64,000 bases of DNA. Source: Dendrocalamus latiflorus. Its lineage: Eukaryota > Streptophyta > Magnoliopsida > Poales > Poaceae. Numbering within the stretch: position 1 is the stretch's first letter; every line of letters starts with the position of its first letter. This document shows, piece after piece, positions 43,690 to 55,867 of the stretch. A model generated the notes under the pieces. The model saw nothing but the letters and a program-made list of their open reading frames with translations, was not told the origin of the DNA and made no database searches. The stretch covers positions 50,984,200 to 51,048,199 of the forward strand of contig CM029612.1 in assembly GCA_017311315.1 (NCBI GenBank), given 5' to 3'. Both the position numbers and the translations under genes were made by a program.

Positions 43690-44640
43690 GTATTATTCCA
43701 TGACATTTGGGGGGGGGGGTTGCAAATTTCCGCAAACTTGGGCTGAAGCCCATTCCGCCTTTTTGGCCTTTGCGGGGAGGTGGGGGTTATTGGGCCAAAA
43801 GCCCATTTCGGCAGCCTTTGTATAAATGAGGGGGGGGGGGGGATTTAGGGTTTCCCCCCAAACCCTAACCGCCGCCGACCGTCTGGCAAGCCGCCGCCGC
43901 TGCCGCCGCCGGCGCTGCTGCCGACTCGGGCCGCATCTTCCCCGCCGCCGGGCACTCCGCCGCCTCGCCATGGGCCGCCGCGGGCCGTCTCGGGCGGTGC
44001 GTGCCACCGCCTCCTGCCCTTCGGGCGACGCCGGCCAGGCCCCTCCGCGGCGAGAGCCGCCTCGCCGTGTCGTTCCGGCGCCGTCGCGGGCGCGGGCGCG
44101 TGACGCACCGGCTGTGGGCTCGGGCGCCGCTTGCGTCCACGCCGTCGGCCGCGCGCCTCGGGAGCCGCCTCGGGCAACGTCGTCGCGAGCGCGAGCACCG
44201 CCGCCGGCCGCCGCTTCGGGCGTCGCCATCGCCGGCCGGGACTGGTCGCGCCGCTGCGGGCGCTGCTACCATGGGCTCGGGCCGGCCTCACCGGGCTGCG
44301 CCGCGCCGCTTCGCGCCGGCTGCGCCAAGCGCCGGCCTCGCGGGCCACGCGCCGTGCGCCGGGCTCGCCGGCTGTGCGCCGTGCGCAGGGCTCGCCGGCC
44401 GCAGCCGTGCCTTGCGCCGGCCCTAGGCGCCGTGCAGTCGGCTCGTCGGCCACGGACTCGGGGCTGCGCCGCCGTGTCGCCGGCCATGGGCTCGGGCGTC
44501 GCCGCGCCGGCTGCGCCGTGCGCCGGGCGTTGCCGCGCCGGCCGTGCCGGGCGCCGCCGTCCGCAGGTGCGCAGTGAGCCGCCGGCTGCGGGTGTCGCCG
44601 TGGTAGTAATGGTGTCGCAGTGGAGATCCATTTTTCCTAC
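43690..44640. repeat. GC-rich low-complexity leader of the copia element
   Basis: After poly-G runs at 43711-43720 and 43829-43841 the stretch is very rich in GCCGCC and GCGCCG, with loose tandem copies of CGCCGTGCGCCGGGCTCG around 44330-44400. On the plus strand it begins like a plant promoter (TATAAAT at 43821, then AAACCCTAACCGCC at 43859). ORFs are long on both strands because stops are rare, and none resembles a known protein. Confidence 0.6.
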
Positions 44641-44690
44641 CTTTTTGTGTTCTTGTTGCTCGATTTTGGAGAGAAACGTGGCTGATAACG

Positions 44691-44884
44691 TATTGTAAGA
44701 GAATACTGAGACAAGTGTTGAAGAGAAAGGATTGCTTCTCATTATCATTCGTATTCAATCTGTACATGTTGATACATATATATAGATGATCATGGGGTGG
44801 CTTGAATAGATGTCTGTATAGAGAAGACATCTGTACATAGAGGCACCTATACATTTGGGCACCTGTTACTTTTTGTATGTAACA
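44691..44884 (-). repeat. 5' LTR of the copia element
   Basis: Partner of 34713-34906. The primer-site-like TTATCAGCCACG lies just inside at about 44677-44688 on the minus strand. Confidence 0.93.
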
Positions 44885-44889
44885 GAGAG

Positions 44890-45461
44890 AACTCTTGATC
44901 TTTCTTTATTAATTTCTGATCGTATGTGTACAAAATATGCCGATACGACTTTTTATTTATAGTCTCCGATGAGATGTCTACCTTAGACCAGGGCTGCTGG
45001 CCTAGGCCCACGTTTCCTAACAGTTTCAAGCTTTTTTGCTGCCCTTTTGCGACGAGACACAAGGTGGGGCGGCACATTCCTTCTCTCCCGGCTGCCATCC
45101 TTTCGCTTTTCCGGGCATTGTTCTCCACTGCTAACAGTGAATAGTGATCATCCAAACCACTCAAAACCAGGCTGCATGCAACAGAGGACATGAGAATTAT
45201 TTACCCTTAGCCCACTGTCCACGAAGTCCTCCCTTTTGTTGCAAACTTGCAATCACTGAACATTTTCTTACGCACACCTTTGTGTTACGTGTGCAGCTTA
45301 AACTGCCACATCTTCCCAACTGTCGTGGTCAGTGTACAAGAGTGCAATTTAAGCACTAGTCCACGTTGAATTCTGTACAGGGATCTGATCCAATCCAAGT
45401 AGAGACTAGAGAAAGCGATGGGCAGAGAGAGATTCGCGAAGTCAAAGCGATAACCATTATA
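44890..45461. other. Non-coding, probably older LTR sequence
   Basis: The join of the copia flanks (GAGGTAGAGAG then AACTCTTGATCTTTC) reads like the end of an older LTR, so the copia element may have inserted into a previous element. No coding region seen. Confidence 0.35.
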
Positions 45462-45940
45462 GGAAAATCACCTAAGGATCAACGCACCCAAATATCCAAG
45501 TGCTTTGTTGTCAGACGAAGAACAGAGTAGACCTAAGAGGGGGGACACGATCACTCGGAACACTTCACTCAGTGGTCGTAACTCGTTCGGCGTCAGCGGT
45601 CATAACTCGTTTACGACTGCTTACCCGAGGTTGGTTCTGGCTCTCTCAAACACACGCTTTGGCTATGGACTTTGATACACGGTCGTGGACTGCTTGCCGA
45701 AGGTGGGAACGACAAGGTGGAGCTGATAACAGGACTGAACACAAGAACCGAGGCACGATTATGCGATGCAAACTGACGCACCTTTTCTACTGTGTTTTTC
45801 ACTGTTATATATTGGATCAAATCTCTCAACGGGTTATAGAGTATATATAGACACAGCCGGCCACTCACTCACTAAGATTTCAGTCGCTACCGCTTAGCTC
45901 AGACGCCTACGACTGCTACAGTGATTGCCGCCAAGAAACT

Positions 45941-46264
45941 TCATATCTTACTAACGATTGTCGTCAGTCTCATGGCGAAGTCGTCAATCTGTTCGGTGTC
46001 CCTCATCCTCAAGTTTTCAAACTCACTTTTGAGGTTTTGAACACGCGCCTCCTTGATGCGATCGGCACCGAGATGCATCATCTTCAGAGTGTTCCAGGCC
46101 CCTTTTGTGGTCTCCTTCTCTTCTAGGAGCAATAGGATGTCCTCTGGCACCGCGAGGAAGATTGCCACGAGTGCCATTTGGTCTCGCCTCTCGTTCACTA
46201 CCTCGTCCACGATTGTATTCCACACGCCCTGAGCGCACATAAACACCTTCATCTTCACAGCCAT
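45941..46264 (-). pseudogene. Copia gag fragment (UBN2 type)
   Basis: MAVKMKVFMCAQGVWNTIVD, LLLLEEKETTKGAWNTLKMM, GADRIKEARVQNLKSEFENL and RMRDTEQIDDFAMRLTTIV are typical of the gag-polypeptide of plant copia elements. It is cut off at the junction with the left LTR; the CCHC knuckle and protease are missing. The N-terminus may start upstream of 46264, where the frame is broken. Confidence 0.8.
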
Positions 46265-46459
46265 GCTCTGTAGTTGCTCCTCGTGAGCATGGGATACGGG
46301 AGGGTAACGCTACCCTCAAGCGCTGACGCCTTCAACTCACCCCCATCGCCGATCTTCGGTGCGCCCTCATTGCCAGTGGCACTTTTCGGCAAGCTCGGAC
46401 GCGACATGGAGGAAGGTGTGCATGACCACAAGCTTTGATCCCAATTGTAGGGATTAGCT

Positions 46460-46666
46460 CAGGAGAGAGCTCGGCTCTGTTGCAGACACGCCAGAACTGG
46501 GAAGACGGAGAGAGCAGGAGCTCTGCTTTTCTTCTCGATTTGCGTCCGATAACCACCTAGGGTCTGCTGTGGGCACACCGGAACCAAAAAAAGGATGGAG
46601 AGAGCCGAAGCCTGGCTTTCCTTCTCGATCTGCGTCCGACAACCACCTAGGCTCTGATACTAGATG
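46460..46666 (-). repeat. Two-copy leader repeat, about 97 bp
   Basis: A unit with GGTGGTTRTCGGACGCARATC, GAGAAG, CTCTCTCC and a TCTGGCGTGTCT/TCCGGTGTGCCC block occurs twice between the primer site and gag. Each copy ends with a CCTAGGTGGTT join. Confidence 0.65.
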
Positions 46667-47464
46667 TGAGGAAATCACCCGAGGATCAACGCGCCCAAAC
46701 GCCTGAGTGCTCTGTTGTTGGACGGGGAACATAGTAGACCCGAGAAAGGGGGATACAACCACTCGGAACACTTCACTCAGTGGTCATAGCTCGTTCAGCG
46801 TCAGCGGTCGTAACTCATTTACGACTGCTTACCCGAGGTTGGCTCTGGATCTCTCAAACGCACACTTTGGTTGTGGACTCTGATACACGGTCGTGGACTG
46901 CTTGTCGGAGGTGGGAACAACAAGGTGGAGCTGATAACAGAACTGAACACAAGAACTGAGGCACGATTATGCGATGCAAATTGACGCACCTTTTCTAATA
47001 TGTTTTTCACTATTATACACTAGCTCAAATCTCTCACCGACTTATAGAGTATATATAGACACAGTCGGCCACTTAGGCCACTCACTCACTAAGACTTCAG
47101 TCGCTGCCGATCAGATCATGTGCCCACGACTGCTACAGTGATCGCCGTCTGCCTATGCTGCTTCGCTCAGCCGCCCACAAACTGCTACAGTGTCCAGCCG
47201 CTTGCCCATACCGGGCAGTTCACTGACCAAGGTATGGCATGCGTCATCCACGACCACCCGTGCTGACGCCTGCTATAGTGATCGCCGCACGACCACGACC
47301 GTTGCTTCATCCTCGGCTTGTCTTCGACCATTGCACTAGAGTTTCGACCACGGACACGCAGGTGCTACGACCACGATGCCAACAACTACCACTCTGATCG
47401 TAACCGACCACGCACGTAGGCACCACAACCACAGTGCTACGACCGCACACAGGCTTCAAGTCCT

Positions 47465-47600
47465 TCAGGTGCTTCAGTACTCTTACGAGTATGGCGTCTA
47501 CTGTACTCCTATGAGTGTGACGTCCACAGTACTCCTCCGAGTATGACGTTCACAATACTCTTCCAAGTATAACGCCCATAATACTCCTCTGAGTATGTAC
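47465..47600 (-). repeat. Minisatellite with GAGTA-T-GACGT unit in the LTR
   Basis: About five copies of a 26-29-bp unit (AGTACTCCTCCGAGTATGAC type) on the plus strand. The complement of this array is in the COR413 intron. Confidence 0.75.
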
Positions 47601-47750
47601 TGATGACTACCGACCATCGACTCTCGACTACGACTATCTACTATTGACCATCGACTGTCGACTATCGATCACGACCATCGACTGTCGACTATCAACTATG
47701 ACCATCGACTATCAACTACGACTATCGACAATCAACTAGACTAACGACCA
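47600..47750. repeat. Minisatellite of GACTATCGACCATCGACT-type units
   Basis: Short interleaved repeats of CGACTATCAACTA and CGACCATCGACT run for about 150 bp at the outer part of the copia LTR. Confidence 0.75.
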
Positions 47751-47790
47751 TGGCGTAGTATTCGAAGCTACAATACTTAGTGTAGCTTTA

Positions 47791-48390
47791 GTACTGATCA
47801 TAACGATAATAAATACAAAGTACTAGTATAACCCATATATAATAAGATCAACCTAACAACCATGATGAGCAAAAGGCTCTCAAGAAAGACGAGGAGAAGA
47901 ATCGGCTCCCCACGCCCGTAACCCCGCATCCATCCACCCAAAGCCCCGGCCTTCTCATCGTGTTCCCTGCCTTTTTCTCGCCTCATTCCATATCTCCATT
48001 GCATCATCACAAGAACCCGACCAAACGGAGCAGCACACAGCCGAGGACTCCACAGGGAAGGAAGAACTGTGACGGTGCCGGAGAGAGAGAGAGATCCGGT
48101 ACGGTGGACGGTGGTTGATATGAAAAATGACTGAACAGGCAGAACTCCTGCCACTACGTTCAAAGAAAGAAAAAAAAATGCTGTGTTCATCACACCCATG
48201 GGCCAGAAAGAAATGCTGTGTTCGTCAAACCCATGGACTGTGTAGCGTCACACTGGATGAACACGTTAGGTTTGGGGTGCTGGGCTATATAAGGGGTTAA
48301 CAGCCCATCTGCTTAAATCAATTAGATGGGACAAAGTTGGGCCGTTGCGCCCGTGAATTTCGGTACACAATCCGCGACAAGTAATATGCA
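47791..48390. other. Non-coding spacer
   Basis: No gene recognised. A 133-residue minus-strand ORF here has hydrophobic ends but no family resemblance. Confidence 0.4.
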
Positions 48391-48629
48391 GCCCTGTTTT
48401 TTTTGCTTTGGCTTACGGTTTTTAGCTACAGCCTATAATTTTTAGACTATTCGTAAGAGAGAATACAGAGTAACAAAAACTCACGTGCAGTTTTAGCCGA
48501 TATAAATGAAGCCGCTACAATGTATTCTATAATCAACTTGTATACCTCATCTTGAAAATATATTCTGTTTGAAAGCTAGTTACTGTAGAAAAACCGAAAA
48601 ACAATTTTTAGAAGTTAAAAAGAAGAGGC
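48391..48629 (+). mobile_element. MITE-like repeat, family A, copy 3
   Basis: GCCCTGTTTTTTTTGC start and the shared CGATATAAATGAAG, CTATAATCAACTTGTA and GTTACTGTAGAAAAACCG blocks. ATGCA stands on both sides (48386-48390 and 48630-48634) and could be the target duplication. Confidence 0.6.
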
Positions 48630-48634
48630 ATGCA

Positions 48635-49543
48635 GTTCTGCACCCTTCAATCACATAAGATATAGATATTTTATAAAGTGAAATCTTGGCGCTCATGGCT
48701 TTTAGGTTACATCTTATAGTTTTTGACTGTGATTTATTAGTTTAATAAATAGTGATTGCTAAAAAATATTAAAGCAAAATACCAATTAAAAAGCCTAAAA
48801 GAACGATAGATAGCCTAATTGTACTCCTGCTCATCATCCTTTTACAAAGTGTGATGCACAGGATATGTTACTTCAATTTAACGCATAAGTGATTCGAACC
48901 ACCTTCCGAATCACTATTCTAAGGCAAGACTTGACATGACGCCCAACACTGCTGTGTTATCGGAAGAAACTGCCCAACAATGTTGTTCAGTAATCTAAAG
49001 GCTATAGCCATAATATTATTTTTCGAAAATTATTTCAGTATATACATATATATATACACACAGTAGGATCATTTTTTACTGGTTTTCTTTCAAAAATTAT
49101 TTCTTCAAAATAAGCGTATATAGACATATAGTCGTATTATTGGCTCATGCCGGTTCTGGAAAACCCAAAGCAATGTACCAATGCATGGCACGATGAGCAT
49201 CATGCATTCATGCTACGACCAGAACAGAAAGAATACAACACATGTTTTTCCTTTCAGAATGGCCAGTTTTGTCGCGCTGCGTTCTCTCACCCCCCCTCTC
49301 ATGGTGGCCAGCTTTCCAGCCTGTGTGGTGTCCTTCGATTCTTGACAGTTATCATTATCAATCGGTTGCAACCAAAACAAAGACAGATGGACGCATGTTG
49401 CAACACTTGCAGTGCACCTTGGCGTGCGTTGCTGGTAGTGGTACTCCTGCTTGAAACCCGATGGGCCCAGACTGTCTCGATCTTGGACAGTTCGACGCCT
49501 CCAAATGTATGCGGTAGATTGATTCACATTGCAACTTGCTTTA
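48635..49543. other. Non-coding spacer
   Basis: A 135-residue plus-strand ORF (49147-49554) is present but has no recognisable domain. No element boundary seen. Confidence 0.35.
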
Positions 49544-49779
49544 AGCCCGGTTGATATAGTCTTTTAATTTTGACTTATAAATAGTAATAGATTATATAGA
49601 AGCTTATAAAGAAAAATACCCACGTGTGATTTTAACCGATATAATGAAGTCACTACATCATGTACTACAATCGATTAGTACACCATGCTTTAAAAAGACA
49701 CTTCGTTTAAAAGCTAGATACTATAGAAATCTATTTACTATAAAAAAGCAGGTTTTAGAAGTCAATATGAACATAATCC
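49544..49779 (+). mobile_element. MITE-like repeat, family A, copy 4
   Basis: GCCCGGTTGATATAG start, then CCGATATAATGAAGTC, GTACTACAATCGATTAG, AAGACACTTCGTTTAAAAGC and TACTATAGAAATC. The most diverged of the four copies. Confidence 0.55.
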
Positions 49780-52397
49780 TAGTTTGTTGGATAACCACTG
49801 CGTGCGTGCTACTTGAAGGATCATGAGAAAGCCTATGGTTTTATTATAATGAACCATTGTTATTTTGGAGAAGTGAAAATTTAAAATTTGCAGATCTTTC
49901 TGGACAACTTGCAAAAATAGATAATTTTGAAAATTTTAAGTTATGGAATGATTTGGTGAGCTAGATCAGTGGTTATAGGTTGCATGAGACATGTTATTGT
50001 TAATGTGGGCCAAGTTGTGAAGAACTTGTGTCCGCAAACTATTTCTGTATTTGAATGTGCAGAGTCACTTGGAGTCAACCATAGTCAACAGCGAGTATCG
50101 AGGCTACGCTCATGGAGGAGTCGAGGCCCAGAACAATGAAAGATGCTGTGTGAGATAGCTGAGTTCAAGCATGACACGAGAAAGATATGAAATATTGAAA
50201 GGAAGTTCGAACAACGGGTTATACCATGTGGCTTAGTTGATTTAAGTGAGGAGTGGTCCGATGGAACCGAAATGGGAGAGACTTGTCGACGTATGGCAAG
50301 CCAGTGGTGTACCTACACGTGCTAAGCATGACAATTGCTTACAATAGAACGAGATAGCCCAGGCAAGAAAGGGTATTTTAGTAGTTTGGCTAAAATACCG
50401 GAAACTACCTTGAGCAAAACCGTGGCATTTGGGAGAACGATTTAGGTCAAGGAGAAACTGAGAAGATAAAGTTGGATTAAGACTAAGAACATAATGGATT
50501 CGGATTTATTCACTTTGAGAAACATGCACAAGAGTAGTGTGCAAGTTAAAATCCATGTGTGTAGGGTTATTGAATTTTTTTTATTGTGCTAAGTTGATAG
50601 TATCCTCTAAGGGTTATATGGGGCTGGCTAGCCTATCTATTTAATGGGTTTGGATGGAAACTTGTTATTAACCATCCAACCATCCTCTTGAGACCAAGTG
50701 TTCATGAGTTCTAGGGTTAGGGTTTGAGAGAAGTTGAGTGTTGTGATGTGCTCTCTTGTTCTTTAGGTGGAGTAGCTATAAAACCTCCATCCTCATGTAG
50801 AAACACATAATTTTGTTTATTTTTATAAATCTTTCTTGTGTTGATTGATTGCTCTTGATTTAGGTAGTTTTTCCTCCTCTCTTTCCCCTTCTTAATTTTA
50901 CTGTACTAAGAATGTGTAAGAGACGAAGATAATATCTGAAAATGAATATCTACTCATCTAAATACTTACATGGCAAATACATGAAGAAATTTAGTTTTTA
51001 CTTTTTTGGCCTCTCCAGGTGATTTCTTGATCTAACCGTTTCTACCATAATTTCTTTGGTGTTCTATCTTGTTATGACATATAGGAATGTATTTAAAATA
51101 ATCTTTGCCATCATTCACCCACAGGCAATTCATATTCACATTTTTATTTTAACCCATTTTTTGTGTAGCCTTCCTTAAAACAAATAAAGGTCAGAATTTT
51201 AGTAACGATTTTCTTGATTGTTGATTGGAATAAGGTGTATACCAAATTTCAAGTGATTTGGAGATTCGGTTTGAGAGTTAGCTCAATTTTAGGTTTTTTG
51301 CCCGATTTTGGTGTAGCAGAGCTACACGAACCAAAAGATCCCAGTTCTCTATAGTTCTTTCAAGATTTTTGGTTGGGATAAGTTTATAAGGTATTGATCT
51401 AGCCTTGGTTCAAGTTTCAAGTCTTTTGGATCTACGAATCATCAAAAGTTTTATGGATTTTTGCTTTTAAAATAACGCTGAATTTGTTGTTCACGAGTTG
51501 AAATTAATGTAGCACAGCGATTTTCGAAATTTTAGGTTATTGATCTTTATAGCTTCTCAAAGCTATTGGAGTGAAGAATTGATTAATACTTAAAAAAAAT
51601 TAAAGGTACTATTCACCTCGCTCTGTTGCTATAGCGGTCTTTGCTACTCATATGCATCCTAATGGTATTTGCTGTCATCCAAACTGTTTTTATATTGAGT
51701 ACTCTTGATTAGCGCAAATGTTTTGATTATTGATTAAGAGCTGCATAACAAAGCATTCGCGTCATCAAAGATAGTAATATTTACAAACTTACGTATAGTT
51801 GGTGTGACTTAAAGCATGACCGTTTTGGCACCGTTTGAATTATTGGATACTACAAGATCTCCTAGAGAGAAAAAATAACTTTGGTCATAGGTCTTTTCGT
51901 TTGTAGAGGGATACCCAAATAAAGGTTGATCCATTTGGAGTTTTGGATGGATGTTGGGTGTTGCTGGTCCATGCATGCAATCATGGATTTTACGACACTA
52001 GTATTCAACACGTTTCTAATCAGGGGTACTGCAGTACTGGCGGAGCTTTCGTGAGAGCAACCAAATTTGGACGCATCTGAAACGCAGGTCTCAAACATCA
52101 TGAAAACAAAGCACAAACAATCAATATGTATGCCTATAGTGTCACTGTAGTGGTGCTTTCAAGTTTGGATCCTGGCAGTGTTAGTAACCTAGTTTACAAC
52201 ACTAAGAGAAGCATGATCAATACCTAATGAAACAACTAAATTACTACTAGTATGTCTTATCTAAACTCCTATCCTTGTTAGTTTTGATTCATTGTTTGGT
52301 TTTGTATACATCAAGCTTAATTAACTGGATCGACAAAACAATTCTCGACAGTCGTAAGTTGATGCCTTTTGTAGTTGCTAGTGAATTAGTGAACGCG
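49780..52397. other. Non-coding, probably decayed LTR retrotransposon sequence
   Basis: Wording such as CCAAATTTCAAGTGATTTGG (51243-51262) and the TATTTAATGGG/GTTTGAGAGAAGTTGAG run near 50640-50735 is typical of old gypsy LTR and leader sequence in grasses. No boundaries, gag or pol could be placed. Confidence 0.35.
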
Positions 52398-52804
52398 TAC
52401 AGTGTTTTAGAGAAATCACACAATGAATTGATTAACGAATGAAGGGTTACATATATAAGCCTCTTCCTTCTATATCTGAACAACCGGTTTATGAAAACAA
52501 TACTCGGGAGATAAGAAAGGAAGAGACATGAAAAGATACACATGATCGACCACGACACTATGACCGGTTCACTGTAGCCACGATCGGTTTACTGTACACA
52601 TACCATGGTCGATGGTCGTATGCAGATATCTAACACTCTCCTGCAGTCGGAACGACAGAAGAACGAACGATCAGACTAGATCGAAACTCGGTGAAGACGA
52701 ACGTGGGTAGACTTTTGGTGAAGATATTCGTGTACTGCGATGATGTTGGGACATGAAGAACATGCACATCACCAAGTGCAACACACTCCTGAATGAAATG
52801 CAGG

Positions 52805-54044
52805 TCAATCTCTACATGTTTGGTGCGCTGATGCTGAACCGAGTTGGTGGAGTGGTAAACTGCGCTGGTTGTTGTAGTAGACTATGATGGCACAATGAAG
52901 GGGACTATGTAGCTCCACAAGCAACTGGCGCAACCAGCAGGCTTTAGCAATGCTGTTTGCCACGGCATGATACTCGGCCTCCACACTTGACCGGGAGACG
53001 GTGTGCTGCCGCTTTGATGACCAAGAGATAAGGTTGTCACCGAAGAAGACGCCGTAGCCCATGGTGGACTTGCGTGTGTCAGGATAGCCCGCCCAATCAG
53101 CATCAGAGTATACAACTAATTCGGCAGGTGAAGTGCGTTGAATGAATAGACCATGCTCAAGAGTCCCCTAAAGGTACCATAGGATGCGCTTCACCAAAGT
53201 AAGATATGGCTCACGTGGATCATGCATATAAAGACACACCTGTTGCACAACGTAGGCAATAGTGAAAGTCAAGTACTGCAAAGCGCCGGCAAGACTGCGG
53301 TAGTGAGTCGGATCATCAACTGAAGCACCTTCGCCAGAGAGCTTGGAGTGTGTGTCAACACGTGTGTTACAAGGCTTGCAGGGCAGACATCTTGGTACAC
53401 TCTAGGATTTCTAAAATATACTGGTGCTGGGAAAGAAAGAGAGCACATTCCTGACGATGGACTAACATCCCAAAAAAATGGTGAAGCTGACCGAGATTCT
53501 TCATGGAAAATTATTGCTGGAAAGCTGAGATCGTCTGACGAAGAAGACCATTAGAGGAGGCAGTCAATTCTATGTCATCCACATAGAGCAGTAAGTACAC
53601 CTTGTTAGCACCTCGGTGGAACATAAAGAGTGATGTGTCTAACTTGGCCTCCACAAAGCCAAGGGATAGGAGATGTGAGGCAAAGCAACTGTACCATACA
53701 CGAGGAGCTTGCTTCAAATCGAAGAGAGATTTGTTGAGCTGACAAACATGATTGGGTTGACCAGGGTCAACAAATCTAAAGGGCTGCACACAGTAAACTA
53801 TCTTAGATAGAGTGCCATGTAGAAAGATGATTTTGACGTCAAGCTGATGAATCGGCCAGTCTCGAGATAGTGCCAATGTGAGCACAGTGCGGATTGTAGC
53901 AGACTTAACCACCGGACTGAAAGTCTCATAAAAATCAATGCCAGAGCACTGTGTGAAACCACAAAGAACCCAACGAGCCTTGTACCGATCAAGAGAACCA
54001 TCCGAGAGAAATTTGTGCCGAAAAATCCATTTTCTTGTCACCAC
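52805..54044 (-). pseudogene. Copia reverse transcriptase and RNase H remnant
   Basis: 54044-53511 reads KWIFRHKF, DRYKARWVLCGFTQ, DFYETFSPVVKSATIRTVL, QLDVKIIFLHG, LNKSLFDLKQAPRVWY and YLLLYVDDIELTAS with the YVDD centre intact. The segment 53510-53340 does not match the family well and may be rearranged. RNase H follows at 53062-52805 with ISWSSKRQHTVSRSSVEAEY and AKACWLRQLLVEL. Confidence 0.85.
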
Positions 54045-54811
54045 ATTAACTCCAAGTGGACACGTAATGAGGTCCTAGGTGTTGTTGGCTTGAAGAGTAT
54101 TGTATTCCTTAGTCATAGCGTGGCGTTAGTTAGGATTAGCAAAGGAGTCTCGTTGTGTTTTCGGTATAGGAGAGAGCACTGTGGTCTGTAGATTGAGCCA
54201 TTGAACTGGAAGATGAAATCCTGACCATGTGATGATCATTGGCTATCGATGTAACAGGGATGGTTGTTGGCAGGCGGGAGATGGCGCCGGCTCTGCTAGC
54301 ATCATCCTGAGGTGTAGAGCCATCAAGGGTAGCAGGGCTAGCGTAGTCACCCACAGCGGTAGATGAGAGTGTGGGTGCCGAGGGCAACACACATCCGACG
54401 CCAAGTGAGCTAGCGGTCGTTATGCCGGGGGAGGTCGACCATGGCTGACGGGGGCCGACACCACTAGGGCAGATGTTGGGGCATCAGTGCCATTAGGCGA
54501 GGGCCGGTCAGCAGTGGCCAGTGAGGGCCGGCTGATGCTAGGGGGAATCCACCTGTATCTGGTCCTGCAACAACTTGTGATCCAATTGGCAAAGGTGAAG
54601 TGCCACAATCGGATAAAAAATCAAGGTTAGAGGGAGGCATAAGAGAGGCTTTGGCAAAAGGGGAAGGAGGACTCATCAAAACAGACATGGTGGGAAATGA
54701 TGATTCTATTGGATAAATTATCAAGACACCGGTAACCTTTGTGGTCAGATGGATAGCCAAGGAAAACACATAAGGTGGAACACGGTGAAAGCTTATTTTG
54801 AGCTGTAGAGG

Positions 54812-55840
54812 TTAGGTTGGGGCAGCACTTGCATCCGAAGACATGAAGATGCGAGTAGGAGGGGGCAACACCGTAGAGGGCAAAGAAGGGTGTAGAAAAT
54901 TAAGAGTTTTGGTGGGGTGGCGATTAAGGAGATAGGTGACAGCGTGGAGGGCTTCCACCCAATGCATGACAGAGGGGTTCAAATGCAGTTTTATTATATG
55001 GAAAAGCACTAGAACGGGCGAGCTTAGACAAAACTTCGTGACCAAGGTACCCAAGATGACGGTGCCACAACATGGAGGAGGAGATGGCGGCAAGAGCATG
55101 GGGGCTGGCGGAGGACTGGTGAAATGGGTATAAGTCCCCAGAACTATTGCACCTGACGATCACGCTCTTGGTACGAAGATCCTTCACAAAGAAACCATAG
55201 GGACCAAATTCCACAGAATAATTATTATCAATTTTGAACTGACGAATGGAAATAAGATTTTGATTATCTGTGGAGTGACAAGAACATGACACAAAGAGAG
55301 GGGGGTATGGGTGGTGGGGAACGAGAATGATAGTGAGCCGGTGGAGGCAACGGACAGCATTGACCCATTATCGATAATGATGCTAGAAGGAGTAGATGTG
55401 GAGGAGGTGAAAAGCAGAGAGAGTACCAGCGTCTGAAGTCATGTGTGAAGACGCACTCGAAATCATATACCACTTGGTGGTGGAGGGAGACGGTGTAAGC
55501 ATCATTGTACTGAAAACGTTGGCGAGGTTCTGTTGGTCCCAAGAGCCGGCACTGGACATAGGGGTCCATGGTGCTGACTGGGGCGGCTGAGGAGGGCCGC
55601 CAAAACCGCCGATGTTAACAGGAGGGGCCGACGCACTGAATTGGATGTTGGGATGGTCGGGAAGGGATGCAACGGCGAGAGCATGGGGCGCCGGGCGCGA
55701 CGGTGGAGTTGGTGCATTGGGTCGGGGACCGAGGACGCCAGCAGCGCAGTGTGCCCACACCTGAACAATCTTGGTCCATGCGTTAAAAACGGATGACCAC
55801 CCCATCTGCTCGGCTTTGCCGGCAGCATGGCCGCCTTCAC
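54812..55840 (-). pseudogene. Copia protease and pre-integrase remnant
   Basis: 55805-55383 holds WDQQNLANVFSTMML and KWYMISSASSHMTSD; copia proteases normally have D-S-G here, so the catalytic Asp is replaced. 55292-54924 holds LISIRQFKIDNNYSVEF, YGFFVKDLRTKSVI and LWHRHLGYLGHEVLSKLA of the pre-integrase region; the CxxC half is damaged. 55099-54812 has integrase-like HWVEALHAVTYLLNRHPTKT. Confidence 0.8.
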
Positions 55841-55867
55841 TGGCGCTAGTGGCAGGTGCCCGCTGGT

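Larger units (their letters stand above)
34713..44884 (-). mobile_element. Ty1/copia element, split by a nested solo LTR
   Basis: Two 194-bp LTRs bound it (34713-34906 and 44691-44884) with GAGAG on both outer flanks (34708-34712, 44885-44889). On the minus strand the LTR begins TGTTACATAC and ends CTTACAATA, not the usual CA. A polypurine tract AAGGGGGAG stands just before the left LTR, and TTATCAGCCACG follows the right LTR, the place of a primer site. Inside, in minus-strand order, are a GC-rich leader, three 125-bp tandem repeats, a partial gag, a longer gag, integrase, then reverse transcriptase and RNase H. Gag-to-protease sequence is deleted and the genes are broken. The LTRs differ at 3 of 194 positions. 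Confidence 0.92.
45462..47790 (-). mobile_element. Internally deleted copia element
   Basis: An LTR piece at about 45462-45935 matches 46667-47145 closely (same CACTCGGAACACTTCACTCA, GACTGCTTACCCGAGGTTGG and GCACGATTATGCGATGCAAA blocks). Between them, on the minus strand, are TAGTATCAGAGCC directly after the right LTR (46650-46666), the tRNA-Met primer site of copia elements, a duplicated leader and a gag start. The left LTR joins gag directly at about 45936, so all of pol and part of the LTR are gone. The right end of the right LTR is not fixed. Confidence 0.8.

Noticed and set aside
43826..44698. 290-residue plus-strand ORF inside the copia leader
   Set aside because: GC-rich low-complexity sequence, open frames on both strands, Arg/Ala/Pro-dominated, no family resemblance.
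48890..48910. GATTCGAACC string resembling a tRNA T-loop
   Set aside because: No matching acceptor stem, D-loop or anticodon arm could be placed.
49147..49554. 135-residue plus-strand ORF
   Set aside because: No recognisable domain, no splice context, and surrounded by MITEs.
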